Source: Georgenia satyanarayanai (GTDB lineage Bacteria > Actinomycetota > Actinomycetes > Actinomycetales > Actinomycetaceae). From it: a stretch of DNA of 64,000 nucleotides. The translations under genes and the position numbers were made by a program. The notes beneath the pieces were generated by a model. It had not been told where the DNA came from, ran no database searches, and saw only the letters and a program-made list of their open reading frames with translations. This document shows positions 27,198 to 37,385 of this stretch, one piece after another (position 1 is the first letter of the stretch; every line of letters begins with the position of its first letter). The stretch spans positions 186,001 through 250,000 of the forward strand of contig NZ_UETB01000002.1 of NCBI RefSeq assembly GCF_900116375.1, written 5' to 3'.

Positions 27198-28841
27198 TCA
27201 GTAGGCGAATCTGGCGACGCGGTCGCGCAGCTCGGTGGACATGCCCGCGAGGTCGCCGACCTCCGCGCTCATCCCGCCGAGGACGGAGTCGAGGGTCTCG
27301 GCGGCGGACGCGAGGACGGTGACGTTCTGGGCGATCTCTCCCGAGCCGGCGGCCGCCTCGGACAGCCCTCGGCCCATCTCGTTCGTCGTCGCCGTCTGCT
27401 CCTCCACCGCCGAGGCGATGGTGAGCTGCAGGTCGTTGATGGCCCCGACGATGCGGGCGATCTCGTCGATCTCGCCGACGGCGGCGCCCGCGTCGCCCTG
27501 GATCGTCTCGATCCGGCGGGCGATGTCCTCGGTGGCCCGCGCGGTCTCCTGCGCCAGCTCCTTGACCTCCCCGGCGACGACGGCGAAGCCCTTGCCCGCC
27601 TCACCGGCCCGCGCGGCCTCGATGGTCGCGTTGAGCGCGAGCAGGTTCGTCTGCTCGGCGATCGAGGTGATGACCTTGACGACGTCGCCGATCTCCTGGG
27701 AGGAGGTGCCGAGCTTGCCGACGGTACGGTTCGTCGACTGCGCGACGGTGCTGGCGCGGGAGGCGACGGAGGCCGCCTCCCCCGCGGTCCGGGCGATCTC
27801 GCGGATGGAGGCACCCATCTGCTCGGCCCCGGCCGCGACGGTCTGCACGCTGGCGGAGACCTGCTCGGCGGCGGCCGCGGCGGCGGCGCTCTGGGCGGAG
27901 GTCTGGGCGACCTCGCCGGCCACGCGCTGCGTGCGCGCCTCCAGCTCCCCGGTGGACCCGGAGACCCGGTGCGCGGAGTCCCCGACCGCACTCACGAGGT
28001 CACGGACGGCGGCCACCCCCTCGTCGAGGGCGGCACCGACGTCACCGAGCTCGTCGGTGCGGGTGAGCTCGCTGCGCGCGGTGAGGTCCCCCGCCCGCAG
28101 CCGGTCGGCGACGTGCCGCAGGCGCGCGATCCGGCGCAGCAGGAGCCGGGTGGTGCGACCGGCGAAGAGCGCCGCGAGGACGATGCCGATGGCACCGGTG
28201 GCCACCAGCCGCTTGACCGCGGTCGCCTGACCCTCGGCCTGCGCGTCTTGGGCAGCGGCGACCTGCTCCTCCGCGAGCGCCTGCGCCTCGTCGGCGATGG
28301 TGAGCACGGTGGAGTAGGCCGCGCCCGCCTCTCCGTCGTTGATCGACTGGAGCGCCGTCTCGCGGCCCTCCTGCGTGTCGAGGGCGAGCCACTCGACCAC
28401 CTGGGCGTCCCAGGAGAAGAAGTCGTCCCAGGCCGGGCGGAGCCCACCGAAGATCTCCTGCTCCGCGGGACGCAGGTCCACGGTGTCGAGCTCGTCGAGC
28501 CAGGCCTCCACGGCCCGCCGCGACTCGGCCATGCCCGCCCTGTTGAAGGAGTCGGCGGCGAGGCCGACCTCGGTGCCGAGGACGGCCACGTCGCTGAGGT
28601 AGAGCCCCTGCCAGCCGGTCGCGTCGGCGATCTGGAAACGCGCCTCCTCGGCGAGCTGGGCGATCGACTCGGCACGCGCCAGCTCTTCCGACTGCTCGCG
28701 CTGCTGCGAGACGGCGCCGTAGCCGATGCCGGCCGCGATGAGGACGAACAGCGCGACGACGCCGAAGGCGACGTACAGCCGGGTCGCGACGCCGGTGCGA
28801 CGCAGCCGCACGGAAGGCGCGGGCACGGGGGCGGTGGACAT
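27198..28841 (-). CDS. Methyl-accepting chemotaxis protein (mcp1)
   Basis: This 547-residue receptor has TM1 (about residues 23-44), a helical periplasmic sensor, TM2 (about 208-228), HAMP (about 230-280) and a signalling hairpin whose tip reads [38 protein letters not shown]. The ligand is unknown. A 150-base segment of the tip (27513-27662) is identical to one in mcp2. No NWETF tether is present at the C-terminus (RDRVARFAY). Confidence 0.93.
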   Translation of the reverse strand: MSTAPVPAPSVRLRRTGVATRLYVAFGVVALFVLIAAGIGYGAVSQQREQSEELARAESIAQLAEEARFQIADATGWQGLYLSDVAVLGTEVGLAADSFNRAGMAESRRAVEAWLDELDTVDLRPAEQEIFGGLRPAWDDFFSWDAQVVEWLALDTQEGRETALQSINDGEAGAAYSTVLTIADEAQALAEEQVAAAQDAQAEGQATAVKRLVATGAIGIVLAALFAGRTTRLLLRRIARLRHVADRLRAGDLTARSELTRTDELGDVGAALDEGVAAVRDLVSAVGDSAHRVSGSTGELEARTQRVAGEVAQTSAQSAAAAAAAEQVSASVQTVAAGAEQMGASIREIARTAGEAASVASRASTVAQSTNRTVGKLGTSSQEIGDVVKVITSIAEQTNLLALNATIEAARAGEAGKGFAVVAGEVKELAQETARATEDIARRIETIQGDAGAAVGEIDEIARIVGAINDLQLTIASAVEEQTATTNEMGRGLSEAAAGSGEIAQNVTVLASAAETLDSVLGGMSAEVGDLAGMSTELRDRVARFAY

Positions 28842-28852
28842 GGGAGCTCCGA

Positions 28853-30535
28853 TCAGAAGCTGAACTGGGCGAGGCGGTTCTGGAGGCTGGCGGACATCCC
28901 CGCGAGCTCCTGGGCCGCAGCCGTCAGCTGGACGAGGGTGTCGTTGGCCGCGGCACTGGAGGCGGCGACGGCGGTGATGTTGCCGGCGATCTCCCCGGAG
29001 CCGGTGGCGGCCTCGGTGATGCTGCGGGACATCTCGTCGGTCGTGGCGTTCTGCTCCTCGACGGCGGAGGCGATCGTCAGCTGGTAGTCGTTGATGGCGC
29101 CGATGATCCGGGAGATCTCGGCGATGGCGTCGACCGCCCCGGCCGTGTCGACCTGGATCGCGTCCACCCGGCGGGCGATGTCCTCGGTGGCCCGCGCGGT
29201 CTCCTGCGCCAGCTCCTTGACCTCCCCGGCGACGACGGCGAAGCCCTTGCCCGCCTCACCGGCCCGCGCGGCCTCGATGGTCGCGTTGAGCGCGAGCAGG
29301 TTCGTCTGCTCGGCGATGGTCGTGATGACCTTGACGACCTCACCGATCTCGCGGGAGGACGTGCCGAGCTTGGCGACCGTCTCGTTGGTCGTCTCGGCCA
29401 CGCCGGTGGCCTGGGCGGCGACGTCGGCAGCCTCGGCGGCGTTCTGGGCGATCTCGCGGATGGAGGCGCCCATCTCGTCCGCGCCGGCCGCGACGGTCCG
29501 GACGTTGCCGGAGACCTGTTCGGCCGCGGCGGCGACGACGCCGGCCTGCGAGGAGGTCCCCTCGGTGGTGGCCCGCAGCGTGCCGCTGCTCGCCGAGAGC
29601 TGCTCCGCGGCGGCGGCGACCGCCTGCGCGGTGCCGGAGGCCTCGGCGACGAGCTCGCGCAGCTTGTGCTGTGCCGCGTCGAGCGCCTCGGCGACCTGGC
29701 CGAGCTCGTCCCGGTCGGTGATGTCGGTCGCGGTCGTCAGGTCTCCGGCCGCCATCGCCGTCGACGTCCGGACGAGCTGGAGGGCGTTGCGGGAGACGCG
29801 GCGGCCGATGAGCACGCCACCGGTCACCATGACGACCGCACCGATGGCCGCCCACAGCACGGCCGAGACGATGGCGGTCGTCGCCGTGGACTCCATCTCC
29901 TCGAGGCCGGCCGCGGACGTCGTCTCGTGGATGGTGGCGACGCGGGCAAGGTCCTCCGCGATGAGCGCAGCCTGCGCGTCCATCTCGGCCACCAGCTCGT
30001 CGACCCCGGGACCGCCACCGCTGCTGATCAGCTCACCGGTGGCCGCTGCCGCAGCGAGGTAGTCCTCGACCGCGGTCTCGACGTCGGCCACGAGGGTTGC
30101 CGCCTCGGCGTTCGGGGCGAGCTCGGCACGGTACTCCTCGGCGAGGGTGGTGAGCTCGGCGAGGTGCGCATCGCGCTCCTCCAGCACGGACTGGGCGTCC
30201 TGCGGGGTGGCGACGAGGAGGCTCGCCGCCCCGAGGAACTGGGCCTGGGAGAAGGCCAGGCGCATCTGCCCGGTGACCTCCTCGGAGCGCACGTCACGCT
30301 CCAGCGTCTCGGTCGCGAAGTCCGCGGCACTGAGGGTGCCCCAGACCGCGACGCCGGCGAGGCTGAGGACGAGCGCGGCGGCTCCGAGGGAGCTGCCGAT
30401 GATCTTCTTGCGCAGCGAGACGTCGCTGATGCGGCGTCGACGGCTGGGGGCGGGGAGGGGCTCGGTGGGGCGCTGGACCGGTACCGGCGACGGAGCCGGT
30501 GCGGGTCGCGTCCGCTCGGGGGCGAGGAGGGCCAT
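28853..30535 (-). CDS. Methyl-accepting chemotaxis protein (mcp2)
   Basis: The 560-residue receptor begins with a Pro-rich cytoplasmic leader, then TM1 (about residues 46-68), a long helical sensor domain, TM2 near residues 215-240, HAMP and the standard tip. It lies 11 bases from mcp1 and 28 from cheW, inside the cheA operon. The tip shares exact DNA tracts with mcp1 and mcp3. Ligand unknown. Confidence 0.93.
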   Translation of the reverse strand: MALLAPERTRPAPAPSPVPVQRPTEPLPAPSRRRRISDVSLRKKIIGSSLGAAALVLSLAGVAVWGTLSAADFATETLERDVRSEEVTGQMRLAFSQAQFLGAASLLVATPQDAQSVLEERDAHLAELTTLAEEYRAELAPNAEAATLVADVETAVEDYLAAAAATGELISSGGGPGVDELVAEMDAQAALIAEDLARVATIHETTSAAGLEEMESTATTAIVSAVLWAAIGAVVMVTGGVLIGRRVSRNALQLVRTSTAMAAGDLTTATDITDRDELGQVAEALDAAQHKLRELVAEASGTAQAVAAAAEQLSASSGTLRATTEGTSSQAGVVAAAAEQVSGNVRTVAAGADEMGASIREIAQNAAEAADVAAQATGVAETTNETVAKLGTSSREIGEVVKVITTIAEQTNLLALNATIEAARAGEAGKGFAVVAGEVKELAQETARATEDIARRVDAIQVDTAGAVDAIAEISRIIGAINDYQLTIASAVEEQNATTDEMSRSITEAATGSGEIAGNITAVAASSAAANDTLVQLTAAAQELAGMSASLQNRLAQFSF

Positions 30536-30563
30536 GGAAGTCTCCAGAAGTGGGGGGTCGGTG

Positions 30564-30980
30564 TCAGGCCGCGGTGACGGCGTCGACGTCGAGGGCGAGC
30601 AGGAGGCGGCCGTCGAGCTTGTAGGCGCCGCGGATGACCTCGCGGAGCTCGGGCGTGAGCGTCTGGGGCGGGGCCTCGAACTGGGCGTCGTCGACCTCGG
30701 CGACGTCGCCGATCGCGTCGACGAGGAGCGAGACGGGCTCCCCGCCGAGCTTGACGACGACCATCATCGGTTCGCTCGCCTCGCGGGGCGCCAGGCCCAG
30801 CCGCGTGCGCAGGTCCAGGGCGAGGACCACCTGGCCGCGGAGGTTGACGAGGCCCGCGACCTCCTCGGAGGCGAGGGGCACGCTGGCGGTCGCCCGGTAG
30901 GGCAGCACCTCCTGCACCTGCCCGACGCCGATGCCGTAGAGGTTGTCACCGAGGGTGAAGGTCACGTACTGGGTGCTCAT
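30564..30980 (-). CDS. cheW: Chemotaxis coupling protein CheW
   Basis: CheW joins CheA to receptors in the array. The 138-residue protein has the CheW fold pattern: [51 protein letters not shown] and [17 protein letters not shown] 30980 overlaps the cheA stop by one base (TGATG), so the two are made together. Confidence 0.96.
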   Translation of the reverse strand: MSTQYVTFTLGDNLYGIGVGQVQEVLPYRATASVPLASEEVAGLVNLRGQVVLALDLRTRLGLAPREASEPMMVVVKLGGEPVSLLVDAIGDVAEVDDAQFEAPPQTLTPELREVIRGAYKLDGRLLLALDVDAVTAA

Positions 30981-33304
30981 CAGATCCTCACCAGGTCCTC
31001 GTCGAGAGCGGAGGTGTCGAAGGGGGCGATGCCCACGGCGTGGAGCAGGTCGCTGACGTCGAGGAGCTCGGTGACCCGGTCCTTGACGACGGTGGAGCCG
31101 GTGAGCCCGGTGTCCTCGAGCCCGCTGTGGCTGGCCGGGTCGTCGGTGACGATGTCGACGATCTCGCCGACGACGACGGCGACCGTCACACCACCGGAGG
31201 TGAGCACGATGACGAGGAGCTCCTCGGGCTGGTCGTAGCTCATGGCGCCCAGCACGCGGTCGAGACGGGCGACGGGCAGGAGGTCGCCGCGGTACTGGAC
31301 GACCTCGCGGCTCCCGACGCGCTCGAGGCGGTCGGCGGGCATCCGCTCGAGGCGGGTGACGTCCGCGAGCGGGATGGCCACGCGCCGGCCCTCGCCGATG
31401 GCGACGACGAGCAGCTGCTGCTCCGTGCCGCTCGCGCGGACCTCCGGGCCCCTGCTCGCGCGCACCAGCTGGCCCAGCTCACCGATGAGGGCGCGGCGGG
31501 CGATGGCCTGGATGTCGAGGATGAGGGCGATGTCGCCGTCGCCCAGCACCGTGGCACCGGAGTACAGGCCGATCTGCTTGATCCGCGAGGACAGCGCCTT
31601 GACGACGATCTCCTCGTTGTTGAGGACCCGGTCGACGAGGAGGCCGAAGCGCTGCTCGTCGGCCTGGAGGACGGCGATGGTGTGCGAGGCCTGCTCCTGC
31701 TGCTCCATGCCGAGGACCTCGGCGAGCGAGAGCAGGGGCAGGAGCGCACCGCGCAGCCGGTAGACCGGCGCGGTGCCGACGTACTCGAGCTGGCTGGACT
31801 CGACGGCGACGAGCTCGAGGAGGTTCGTCTGGGCGATGGCGAAGGTGCGGGCACCGCAGGTGACGGTGAGCGCGGGCATGATCGCCAGGGTGAGCGGGAT
31901 GCGCAGGCGCCAGGTCGTGCCGGCCCCGGGCTGGGAGTCGACGTCCACGGAGCCGCCGATGGCCTCGATCTTCGTGCGCACGACGTCCATGCCGACGCCG
32001 CGGCCGGACACGTTGGTCACCGCCTTGGCGGTGGAGAAGCCGGGCAGGAAGAGCAGCTCGTAGATCTCCTGCGGGCTCATCGCCCGCACCTGCTCCTCGG
32101 TGCGCACCCCCTTCCGGACGGCGCTGGCCGCGACGGCGTCGGGGTCGATCCCGTGGCCGTCGTCGGCGATCTCGACGATGACCTGCCCACCGGCGTGGTA
32201 GGCGCGCAGCGTGACCTGGCCCTTCTCGGGCTTCCCCGCGGCGACGCGTTCGGCGGGCGCCTCGATGCCGTGGTCGACGGCGTTGCGCACGAGGTGGGTG
32301 AGCGGGTCCTTGACGGCCTCGAGGAGCGAGCGGTCGAGCTCGGTCTCCCCGCCCAGCATGGACAGCGACACCTTGCGGCCGAGCATGGAGGCGAGGTCGC
32401 GCACGACGCGCGGCATCTTGTTCCACACGTGCTCGATGGGCTGCATGCGCGTCTTCATGACGCCTTCCTGCAGCTCGGTGGCGATGAGGCTGAGCCGCTG
32501 GGCGGAGCGGGCGAGCTCGGCGTCCTCGCCGCGGTCGGAGAGGCGGTCGAACTGGTTGCGGACGAGCACGAGCTCGCCGACCTGGCGCATGAGGCTGTCG
32601 AGCAGCTCGACGTCGACGCGGATGGAGCTCTCGGCCGCGTTGCGGTGGTGCTCGGGCTCGGGCTGGGCCTCGGCCTGCTCGGGGGCCGGGACGGCGGGGG
32701 CCGGCTGCGCGGGGGTGGCAGCGGGCGCCTCGGTGGCGCGGCGCTTGCCGATGACCTTGCGGGCCGGCTCCGCGGCGGGCTCCGGCTCCGGCTCCGGCGT
32801 GACCGGCTCGGGCTCGACGACGGCGGACGGCTCCGGCTCGACGACGGCGACCGGCTCCGGCTCGACGACGGCGACCGGCTCCGGCTCGACGACGGCGACC
32901 GGCTCCGGCTCGGGCGGCGTCTGCCCCTCCTGGACCGCGACGATGCGCGCGATCGTGGGCTCGACGTCGTGGTCGTCGCCGCGGCCGGCCTCGATGGAGG
33001 CGAGGATCGCGCGGAGCGTGTCGACGAGCGCGAGGAGCACGTCGGTGGTCGCCTGGTCCATGCGGCGGGCGCCGTCGCGGAGCTCGGCGAGCAGGCTCTC
33101 ACCCGTGTGGGAGACCCTCTCGAGGTTCGAGTAGCCGAGGAAGCCGCTCGTTCCCTTGATCGTGTGGACCGTGCGAAAGATGCTGCTCAGCAGCTCGCGC
33201 GAGGTCGGGGCGCCTTCGAGCGCGACCAGGTCCTGGTCGAGCTGGTCGAGGTTCTCGTAGCTTTCGACGAGGAACTCGTGGACGATCTCATCCATGCCAT
33301 CCAC
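30980..33304 (-). CDS. cheA: Chemotaxis histidine kinase CheA with a second CheW-like domain
   Basis: CheA phosphorylates CheY and CheB. Order: P1 (residues 1-110, phospho-His47 in RTVHTIKGTSGFLG), a Pro/Glu repeat linker with no recognisable P2 (about 125-235), P3 dimerisation, P4 kinase (NAVDHGIEAP, DDGHGID, GRGVGMDVV), P5 CheW-like, then a second CheW-like domain (about 640-770). GTG 33304 was chosen because GGAGGT lies 6 bases upstream; ATG 33295 is too far from it. Length 774. It heads the operon behind a sigma-28-type promoter. Confidence 0.95.
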   Translation of the reverse strand: MDGMDEIVHEFLVESYENLDQLDQDLVALEGAPTSRELLSSIFRTVHTIKGTSGFLGYSNLERVSHTGESLLAELRDGARRMDQATTDVLLALVDTLRAILASIEAGRGDDHDVEPTIARIVAVQEGQTPPEPEPVAVVEPEPVAVVEPEPVAVVEPEPSAVVEPEPVTPEPEPEPAAEPARKVIGKRRATEAPAATPAQPAPAVPAPEQAEAQPEPEHHRNAAESSIRVDVELLDSLMRQVGELVLVRNQFDRLSDRGEDAELARSAQRLSLIATELQEGVMKTRMQPIEHVWNKMPRVVRDLASMLGRKVSLSMLGGETELDRSLLEAVKDPLTHLVRNAVDHGIEAPAERVAAGKPEKGQVTLRAYHAGGQVIVEIADDGHGIDPDAVAASAVRKGVRTEEQVRAMSPQEIYELLFLPGFSTAKAVTNVSGRGVGMDVVRTKIEAIGGSVDVDSQPGAGTTWRLRIPLTLAIMPALTVTCGARTFAIAQTNLLELVAVESSQLEYVGTAPVYRLRGALLPLLSLAEVLGMEQQEQASHTIAVLQADEQRFGLLVDRVLNNEEIVVKALSSRIKQIGLYSGATVLGDGDIALILDIQAIARRALIGELGQLVRASRGPEVRASGTEQQLLVVAIGEGRRVAIPLADVTRLERMPADRLERVGSREVVQYRGDLLPVARLDRVLGAMSYDQPEELLVIVLTSGGVTVAVVVGEIVDIVTDDPASHSGLEDTGLTGSTVVKDRVTELLDVSDLLHAVGIAPFDTSALDEDLVRI
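32807..32902. repeat. Four tandem 24-bp repeats inside cheA
   Basis: Units of CTCCGGCTCGACGACGGCGA plus four bases, the first slightly diverged, encode the VVEPEPVA linker repeats between P1 and P3. Copy number may vary among strains. Confidence 0.9.
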
Positions 33305-33334
33305 CGGCGGACCTCCATGCATCCGTGTCGGTCT

Positions 33335-33351
33335 GTGCGCTTCCTGCGCAC
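33335..33351 (-). promoter_or_regulatory. GGA-loop hairpin at predicted 5' end of cheA mRNA
   Basis: GTGCGC-AGGAA-GCGCAC starts 7 bases after the -10, so it is the first thing transcribed. The 5-base loop carries GGA, the CsrA core. A further ACACGGATG and the GGAGGT ribosome site follow. The same 17-mer precedes the mcp4 gene exactly and the mcp3 gene with one loop change. Confidence 0.6.
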
Positions 33352-33358
33352 TCCCTCT

Positions 33359-33386
33359 CCATCGGTGCCCACGCGGCGTTTGTGAG
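33359..33386 (-). promoter_or_regulatory. Sigma-28-type promoter of the cheA operon
   Basis: CTCA (33383-33386), 16 bases, then ACCGATGG (33359-33366) on the minus strand, matching the flagellar sigma pattern TAAA-N15/16-GCCGATAA in its -10. It lies 55 bases before the cheA start. Confidence 0.8.
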
Positions 33387-33401
33387 ACGTCGGCGTGAAA
33401 T

Positions 33402-33440
33402 GCCACGGGCGGGCCCGCCGGTGGCGGGCCCGCCCGTGGC
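33402..33440 (-). terminator. mcp3 terminator hairpin
   Basis: An 18-base perfect stem, GCCACGGGCGGGCCCGCC with its complement, around a 3-base loop, starting 12 bases past the mcp3 stop and ahead of the cheA promoter. Confidence 0.85.
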
Positions 33441-33451
33441 GGAGGGGTGAC

Positions 33452-35062
33452 TCAGACGCGGAACTGGGACACCTGGGCGCGCAGGCCCTCGGAGATGCTC
33501 GCGAGCTCCGCGACAGCGGTGCTCATCTGCGTCATCGTGCCGCTGTTGTCGGCCGCGGCGGACGCGATGCCGGTGATGTTGCCCGCGATCTCGGTGGACC
33601 CGGTCGCGGCCTCGGTCACGCTGCGGGACATCTCGTTGGTCGTCGCGGTCTGCTCCTCGACGGCCGAGGCGATCGTCATCTGGTAGTCGTTGATCTGGCC
33701 GATGATCTCGGTGATCTCCCCGATGGCGCCGACGGCTCCTTCGGTGTCGTGCTGGATCGCCTCGATACGGCGGGCGATGTCGTCGGTGGCCTTGGCCGTC
33801 TCCTGGGCCAGCTCCTTGACCTCCCCGGCGACGACGGCGAAGCCCTTGCCCGCCTCACCGGCCCGCGCGGCCTCGATGGTCGCGTTGAGCGCGAGCAGGT
33901 TCGTCTGCTCGGCGATGGTCGTGATGACCTTGACGACGTTGCCGATCTCGATCGACGAGGCGCCCAGCTTCTGCACCGTCTCGTTCGTCACCGCGGCCTG
34001 GGTGGTGGCCCGGGCGGCCACGGCGGCCGCCTCGCTGGAGCTCTGGGCGATCTCGCGGATCGAGGCGCCCATCTGCTCCGCACCGGCCGCCACGGTGTGG
34101 ACGTTCTGGCTGACCTGCTCGGCAGCGGAGGCGACGACGCCGGACTGGGCAGAGGTCTCCTCGGACGCGGCGACCACCTGCGTGGTCGACGCCGCCAGCT
34201 CCTCGGCGCCGGAGGCGATGGTCACGGCGGCCTCGTTGACCGCGCCGACGGTGCCGCGCAGCTGGCGCATCGAGCGGGCGAGGTGCTCGGCCATCTGGCC
34301 GAGCTCGTCGCGGGTGCGCACCTGGGGCTCGGCGGTGAGGTCGCCGTTGCCGAGCGCCTCGACCGCGGCGCGGACCGTCTCGACGGTCCGCATGATCTGG
34401 CGGATGACGCCGAGGGCGACGGCGATGCCGAGGGCCAGCCCGACAAGGAGGACGACGACGAGGAGCGTCTGGGTGGTCGCCGCGCGCGCGTCTGCGGCCC
34501 TCTGGTCCGCGGCGGCGCGCTCGACCTGGTCGTCGGCCGCGGCGGCCATCAGGTTCGCCGTGTCCGCTCCGACGACCTCGAGCGTCTCGTTGTAGTACGC
34601 GTTCATGGCGGCGGGATCACCCGTCCGCACGACGTCGGCCCACGGTCCGCCGACCTCGTCGTGAAATGCCTGCACTCCGGCGATCATGGCGTCGAGGTCA
34701 CCCCGGTCCTCGAAGAAGTGACCGTAGGCCTCCAGGGACCCGATGGCCTCCGCCTCACGCTCGGCGATCTCGACGAGCTGGGCCTCCAACTCGTTGTCAT
34801 CCCGCAGAGGGAGCGCGTTGACCCGCACCCGCGTGCCCTGGAAGGTCGCTCGAGCATCGGACAGGTGGTTGAGCGGCTCCACCCGCTGCTCGTACATCTC
34901 GGTCTGTGCCGTGGCCAGGTTGCGCACCTGGGCGATACCGAGAACCCCGATGACGAGGGCGACGAGGGCGACGACGCCCACGGCAGCAGCGATCTTCACG
35001 CGGACGGAGGCGTCCCGGAGGGAGCGGCGGCTCGTGGCGGGGGCGAGGGATTCTGTGGACAT
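33452..35062 (-). CDS. Methyl-accepting chemotaxis protein (mcp3)
   Basis: The 536-residue receptor has TM1 (about residues 24-46), a helical sensor with [18 protein letters not shown] typical of four-helix-bundle sensors, TM2 (about 193-215), HAMP and the standard signalling tip. ATG 35062 is preceded by AAGGAAG. It stands alone between hairpins with its own sigma-28-type promoter. Bases 33807-33937 in the tip are identical to mcp2. Confidence 0.93.
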   Translation of the reverse strand: MSTESLAPATSRRSLRDASVRVKIAAAVGVVALVALVIGVLGIAQVRNLATAQTEMYEQRVEPLNHLSDARATFQGTRVRVNALPLRDDNELEAQLVEIAEREAEAIGSLEAYGHFFEDRGDLDAMIAGVQAFHDEVGGPWADVVRTGDPAAMNAYYNETLEVVGADTANLMAAAADDQVERAAADQRAADARAATTQTLLVVVLLVGLALGIAVALGVIRQIMRTVETVRAAVEALGNGDLTAEPQVRTRDELGQMAEHLARSMRQLRGTVGAVNEAAVTIASGAEELAASTTQVVAASEETSAQSGVVASAAEQVSQNVHTVAAGAEQMGASIREIAQSSSEAAAVAARATTQAAVTNETVQKLGASSIEIGNVVKVITTIAEQTNLLALNATIEAARAGEAGKGFAVVAGEVKELAQETAKATDDIARRIEAIQHDTEGAVGAIGEITEIIGQINDYQMTIASAVEEQTATTNEMSRSVTEAATGSTEIAGNITGIASAAADNSGTMTQMSTAVAELASISEGLRAQVSQFRV

Positions 35063-35160
35063 CGGTCTTCCTTGTGGGTCCGTGGCCGTCCTGCAGGGGG
35101 CACCGGCGGTCCGTGGGCTCGGCCCACGGCGCCGGGCAGTCGCGGTGACGCGGGACGGCC

Positions 35161-35177
35161 GTGCGCATCCTGCGCAC
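35161..35177 (-). promoter_or_regulatory. GGA-loop hairpin at predicted 5' end of mcp3 mRNA
   Basis: GTGCGC-AGGAT-GCGCAC begins 7 bases after the -10. The loop AGGAT contains the CsrA core GGA followed by U, closer to the known CsrA consensus than the cheA copy. Confidence 0.6.
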
Positions 35178-35184
35178 ACCCCAC

Positions 35185-35212
35185 CCGTCGGCAGGGGCGC
35201 CGCCGTTGTGAG
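35185..35212 (-). promoter_or_regulatory. Sigma-28-type promoter of mcp3
   Basis: CTCA (35209-35212), 16 bases, GCCGACGG (35185-35192) on the minus strand. The -35 sits in the stem of the hairpin that ends the mcp4 transcript. Confidence 0.78.
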
Positions 35213-35235
35213 ACGTCCGTCCCGAGGAACGTCTC
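35210..35235 (-). terminator. Hairpin downstream of mcp4
   Basis: GAGACGT pairs with ACGTCTC around a 12-base loop, just after the mcp4 stop. It is a modest stem and overlaps the mcp3 -35. Confidence 0.4.
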
Positions 35236-35239
35236 CGGC

Positions 35240-36898
35240 TCAGTGCGTGAACTGCGCGACGCGGGCCTGCAGGTCGGCTGACATCCGGGCGAGCTCGTCG
35301 GCCGCTCCGTTGAGCTGGCCGAGGACCTCGGTCGTCGTCACCGCGGCGGTGGCCACCCCCGTGATGCTCGTCGCGATCTCCCCGGAGCCCGTCGCGGCCT
35401 CAGTCACGCTGCGCGCCATCTCGTTGGTCGTCGCCGTCTGCTCCTCCACCGCCGAGGCGATGGTGAGCTGGTAGTCGTTGATCTGTCCGACGATGCGCGA
35501 GATGTCCTCGATCGCGTCCACCGCGCCGGCGGTGTCGACCTGGATCGCGGCCACCCGCCGGGCGATGTCCTCGGTGGCCCTGGCCGTCTCCTGAGCGAGG
35601 TCCTTGACCTCCCCGGCCACCACCGCGAAGCCCTTGCCGGCCTCGCCGGCGCGCGCGGCCTCGATCGTGGCGTTGAGCGCCAGCAGGTTGGTCTGCTCGG
35701 CGATCGAGGTGATGACCTTGACGACGTCCCCGATCTCCTGGGAGCTCACTCCCAGCTTGGCCACCGTCTCGTTCGTGGCCGCCGCCACCCCGGTCGCCTG
35801 GTGGGCGACCCGGGCCGCGTCGTTCGAGCTCTGCGCGATCTCCCGGATGGAGGCTCCCATCTGCTCGGCCCCAGCCGCGACCGTCTGCACGTTGCTCGAC
35901 ACCTGCCCGGCGGCGGCTGCCACCACACCTGCCTGGGTCGAGGTCTCCTCCGAGGTCGAGCCGAGCTGGCTCCCGCCGGCCGACAGCTCCTCAGCGGCCG
36001 CTGCCACCGCCTGCGCCGTCCCGGAGACCTCACCGACGAGCGCCCGGAGGTTCGACTGTGCGGTGTCCAGTGCCTGCGCCATCTGACCGACCTCGTCGGC
36101 GCTGTCGACCCCCGCGCGCACGGTCAGGTCCCCGGCCGCCATCGCCTGGAGCGCCGTGTGCATCCGGCCCACGGGGCGGGTCACCGAGCGTTGGGTGAGC
36201 CAGCTGATACCGAGGACGAGGGCCAGACCGACAACTGCGACGGCGAGGCTGACGGACCGTGCCGTCACCATCGCGTCGGAGAGGTCCTCCCCCGCGGCGG
36301 CCGTGTCGGCCGCGGCCCCGTCGGCTACGGCCGCCACGGCGTCGTCGGTCAGGGCGTTGGCCGCCTGGATCTCCTCCCAGCGTGATGCCGTGCCCGCCGA
36401 GTCGGCGATGGCGTCGTCGATGAACGCCGCCGTCGTCGCGAGGTACTCGCGGAAGGCGGTCTCCAGGTCCCTCACCTCCGCCGCACGCGCCCCCTCGAGC
36501 GGCAGAGCCGTCAGCCGACCGAGGAGCTCCTCGACCGTGGCGGTGTCCTCCTCGAGCGCGACGACCTGCTCCTCGGGGTCGTCACGAACCAGCACCATGT
36601 AGGCGCTGACCTTGAGCTCGCTGGCGCGGGTGTCGAGCAGCAGCACGCTCTCCTGGATGCGTTCCTCGAGGGCCACCCGGGCGCTGGCGCGCTCGACGCT
36701 GGCGTTGCCGACGACCGTCGCGGTGAGGAGCCCGCCGAGGGAGAGGACGACCACCCCGACGAGCACGGCGAACTTGGTGCCGATGCGTGTGTCGGCGAAG
36801 CGGCGACGCCGCCGTGGCGTCGGCGCCGCGGGCACCGAGGGGTGACGGGAGGCGTGCTCGTGGGGAGTGCTCGAGCGTTCGGCAGCCAACGCGACCAT
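35240..36898 (-). CDS. Methyl-accepting chemotaxis protein (mcp4)
   Basis: The 552-residue receptor has a basic cytoplasmic leader ([12 protein letters not shown]), TM1 (about residues 43-64), a helical sensor, TM2 (about 218-238), HAMP and the standard tip. Its tip protein sequence matches mcp1-3 but uses different synonymous codons, so it has not shared their DNA exchange. It has its own sigma-28-type promoter 163 bases upstream. Confidence 0.93.
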   Translation of the reverse strand: MVALAAERSSTPHEHASRHPSVPAAPTPRRRRRFADTRIGTKFAVLVGVVVLSLGGLLTATVVGNASVERASARVALEERIQESVLLLDTRASELKVSAYMVLVRDDPEEQVVALEEDTATVEELLGRLTALPLEGARAAEVRDLETAFREYLATTAAFIDDAIADSAGTASRWEEIQAANALTDDAVAAVADGAAADTAAAGEDLSDAMVTARSVSLAVAVVGLALVLGISWLTQRSVTRPVGRMHTALQAMAAGDLTVRAGVDSADEVGQMAQALDTAQSNLRALVGEVSGTAQAVAAAAEELSAGGSQLGSTSEETSTQAGVVAAAAGQVSSNVQTVAAGAEQMGASIREIAQSSNDAARVAHQATGVAAATNETVAKLGVSSQEIGDVVKVITSIAEQTNLLALNATIEAARAGEAGKGFAVVAGEVKDLAQETARATEDIARRVAAIQVDTAGAVDAIEDISRIVGQINDYQLTIASAVEEQTATTNEMARSVTEAATGSGEIATSITGVATAAVTTTEVLGQLNGAADELARMSADLQARVAQFTH

Positions 36899-37034
36899 GC
36901 GGGTGTCCTTGCGTCCGGGCGGCCCGGCACCACCGAGAACCCGTCAGGAAGCCGTCGGCGACCTCACCGACCCGGTCCGGCCATCGTCGACCAGTGCCCG
37001 TCCTGACGATCTCGCCGGTGCCACGCAGCGCTTC

Positions 37035-37051
37035 GTGCGCTTCCTGCGCAC
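37035..37051 (-). promoter_or_regulatory. GGA-loop hairpin at predicted 5' end of mcp4 mRNA
   Basis: GTGCGC-AGGAA-GCGCAC, identical to the cheA leader, starts 9 bases after the -10. The remaining leader to the mcp4 start is about 135 bases and holds nothing else recognised. Confidence 0.6.
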
Positions 37052-37060
37052 ACCCAAGAA

Positions 37061-37088
37061 CCTTCGGCAGGACACGCCCGGTGTTGAG
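37061..37088 (-). promoter_or_regulatory. Sigma-28-type promoter of mcp4
   Basis: CTCA (37085-37088), 16 bases, GCCGAAGG (37061-37068) on the minus strand. It lies between csrA and mcp4. Confidence 0.75.
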
Positions 37089-37135
37089 CGGTTGCCGGCA
37101 ACCTCACTCGGCTCGGCCGACGGGCAGCCTGGCGC

Positions 37136-37375
37136 TCAGCCCTCGGTCGTGGGCGGGCGCAGGGAACGGAGTGCATCGAGGTCCTCGTCGCCTGCGCGGG
37201 CCGCGTCGCGGTTGGCCTCCTCGACGGCGCGGAGCACCTCGGCCCGGTTGACCGTCACGTGCCGCGGGGCGGCGATGCCCAGCCGGACCGTGTCGCCGCG
37301 CACATCGACGACGGTGAGGACGATGTCCTCGCCGATGACGATCTGCTCGCCGACCTTGCGGCTCAGTACCAGCAC
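37136..37375 (-). CDS. csrA: Carbon storage regulator CsrA
   Basis: CsrA dimers bind GGA motifs in mRNA leaders, often in hairpin loops, and in Bacillus repress flagellin translation until FliW removes them. The 79-residue protein begins VLVLSRKVGEQIVIGEDIVLTVVDVRGDTVRLGI and keeps the RNA-contact Arg in HVTVNRAEV. The extended C-terminus resembles the FliW-binding type rather than the short E. coli form. GTG 37375 follows the flhF-like gene by 10 bases, at the end of the fliM operon. Confidence 0.93.
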   Translation of the reverse strand: MLVLSRKVGEQIVIGEDIVLTVVDVRGDTVRLGIAAPRHVTVNRAEVLRAVEEANRDAARAGDEDLDALRSLRPPTTEG

Positions 37376-37385
37376 GCGCTCGACC

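Noticed and set aside
31040-33385. 781-residue plus-strand frame opposite cheA
   Set aside because: It mirrors the cheA codon pattern; composition is Asp/Gly/Leu repeats with no domain.
37090-37103. GGTTGCCGGCAACC palindrome as a csrA terminator
   Set aside because: It is a 14-base palindrome with no loop and little stability; kept out of the terminator list.
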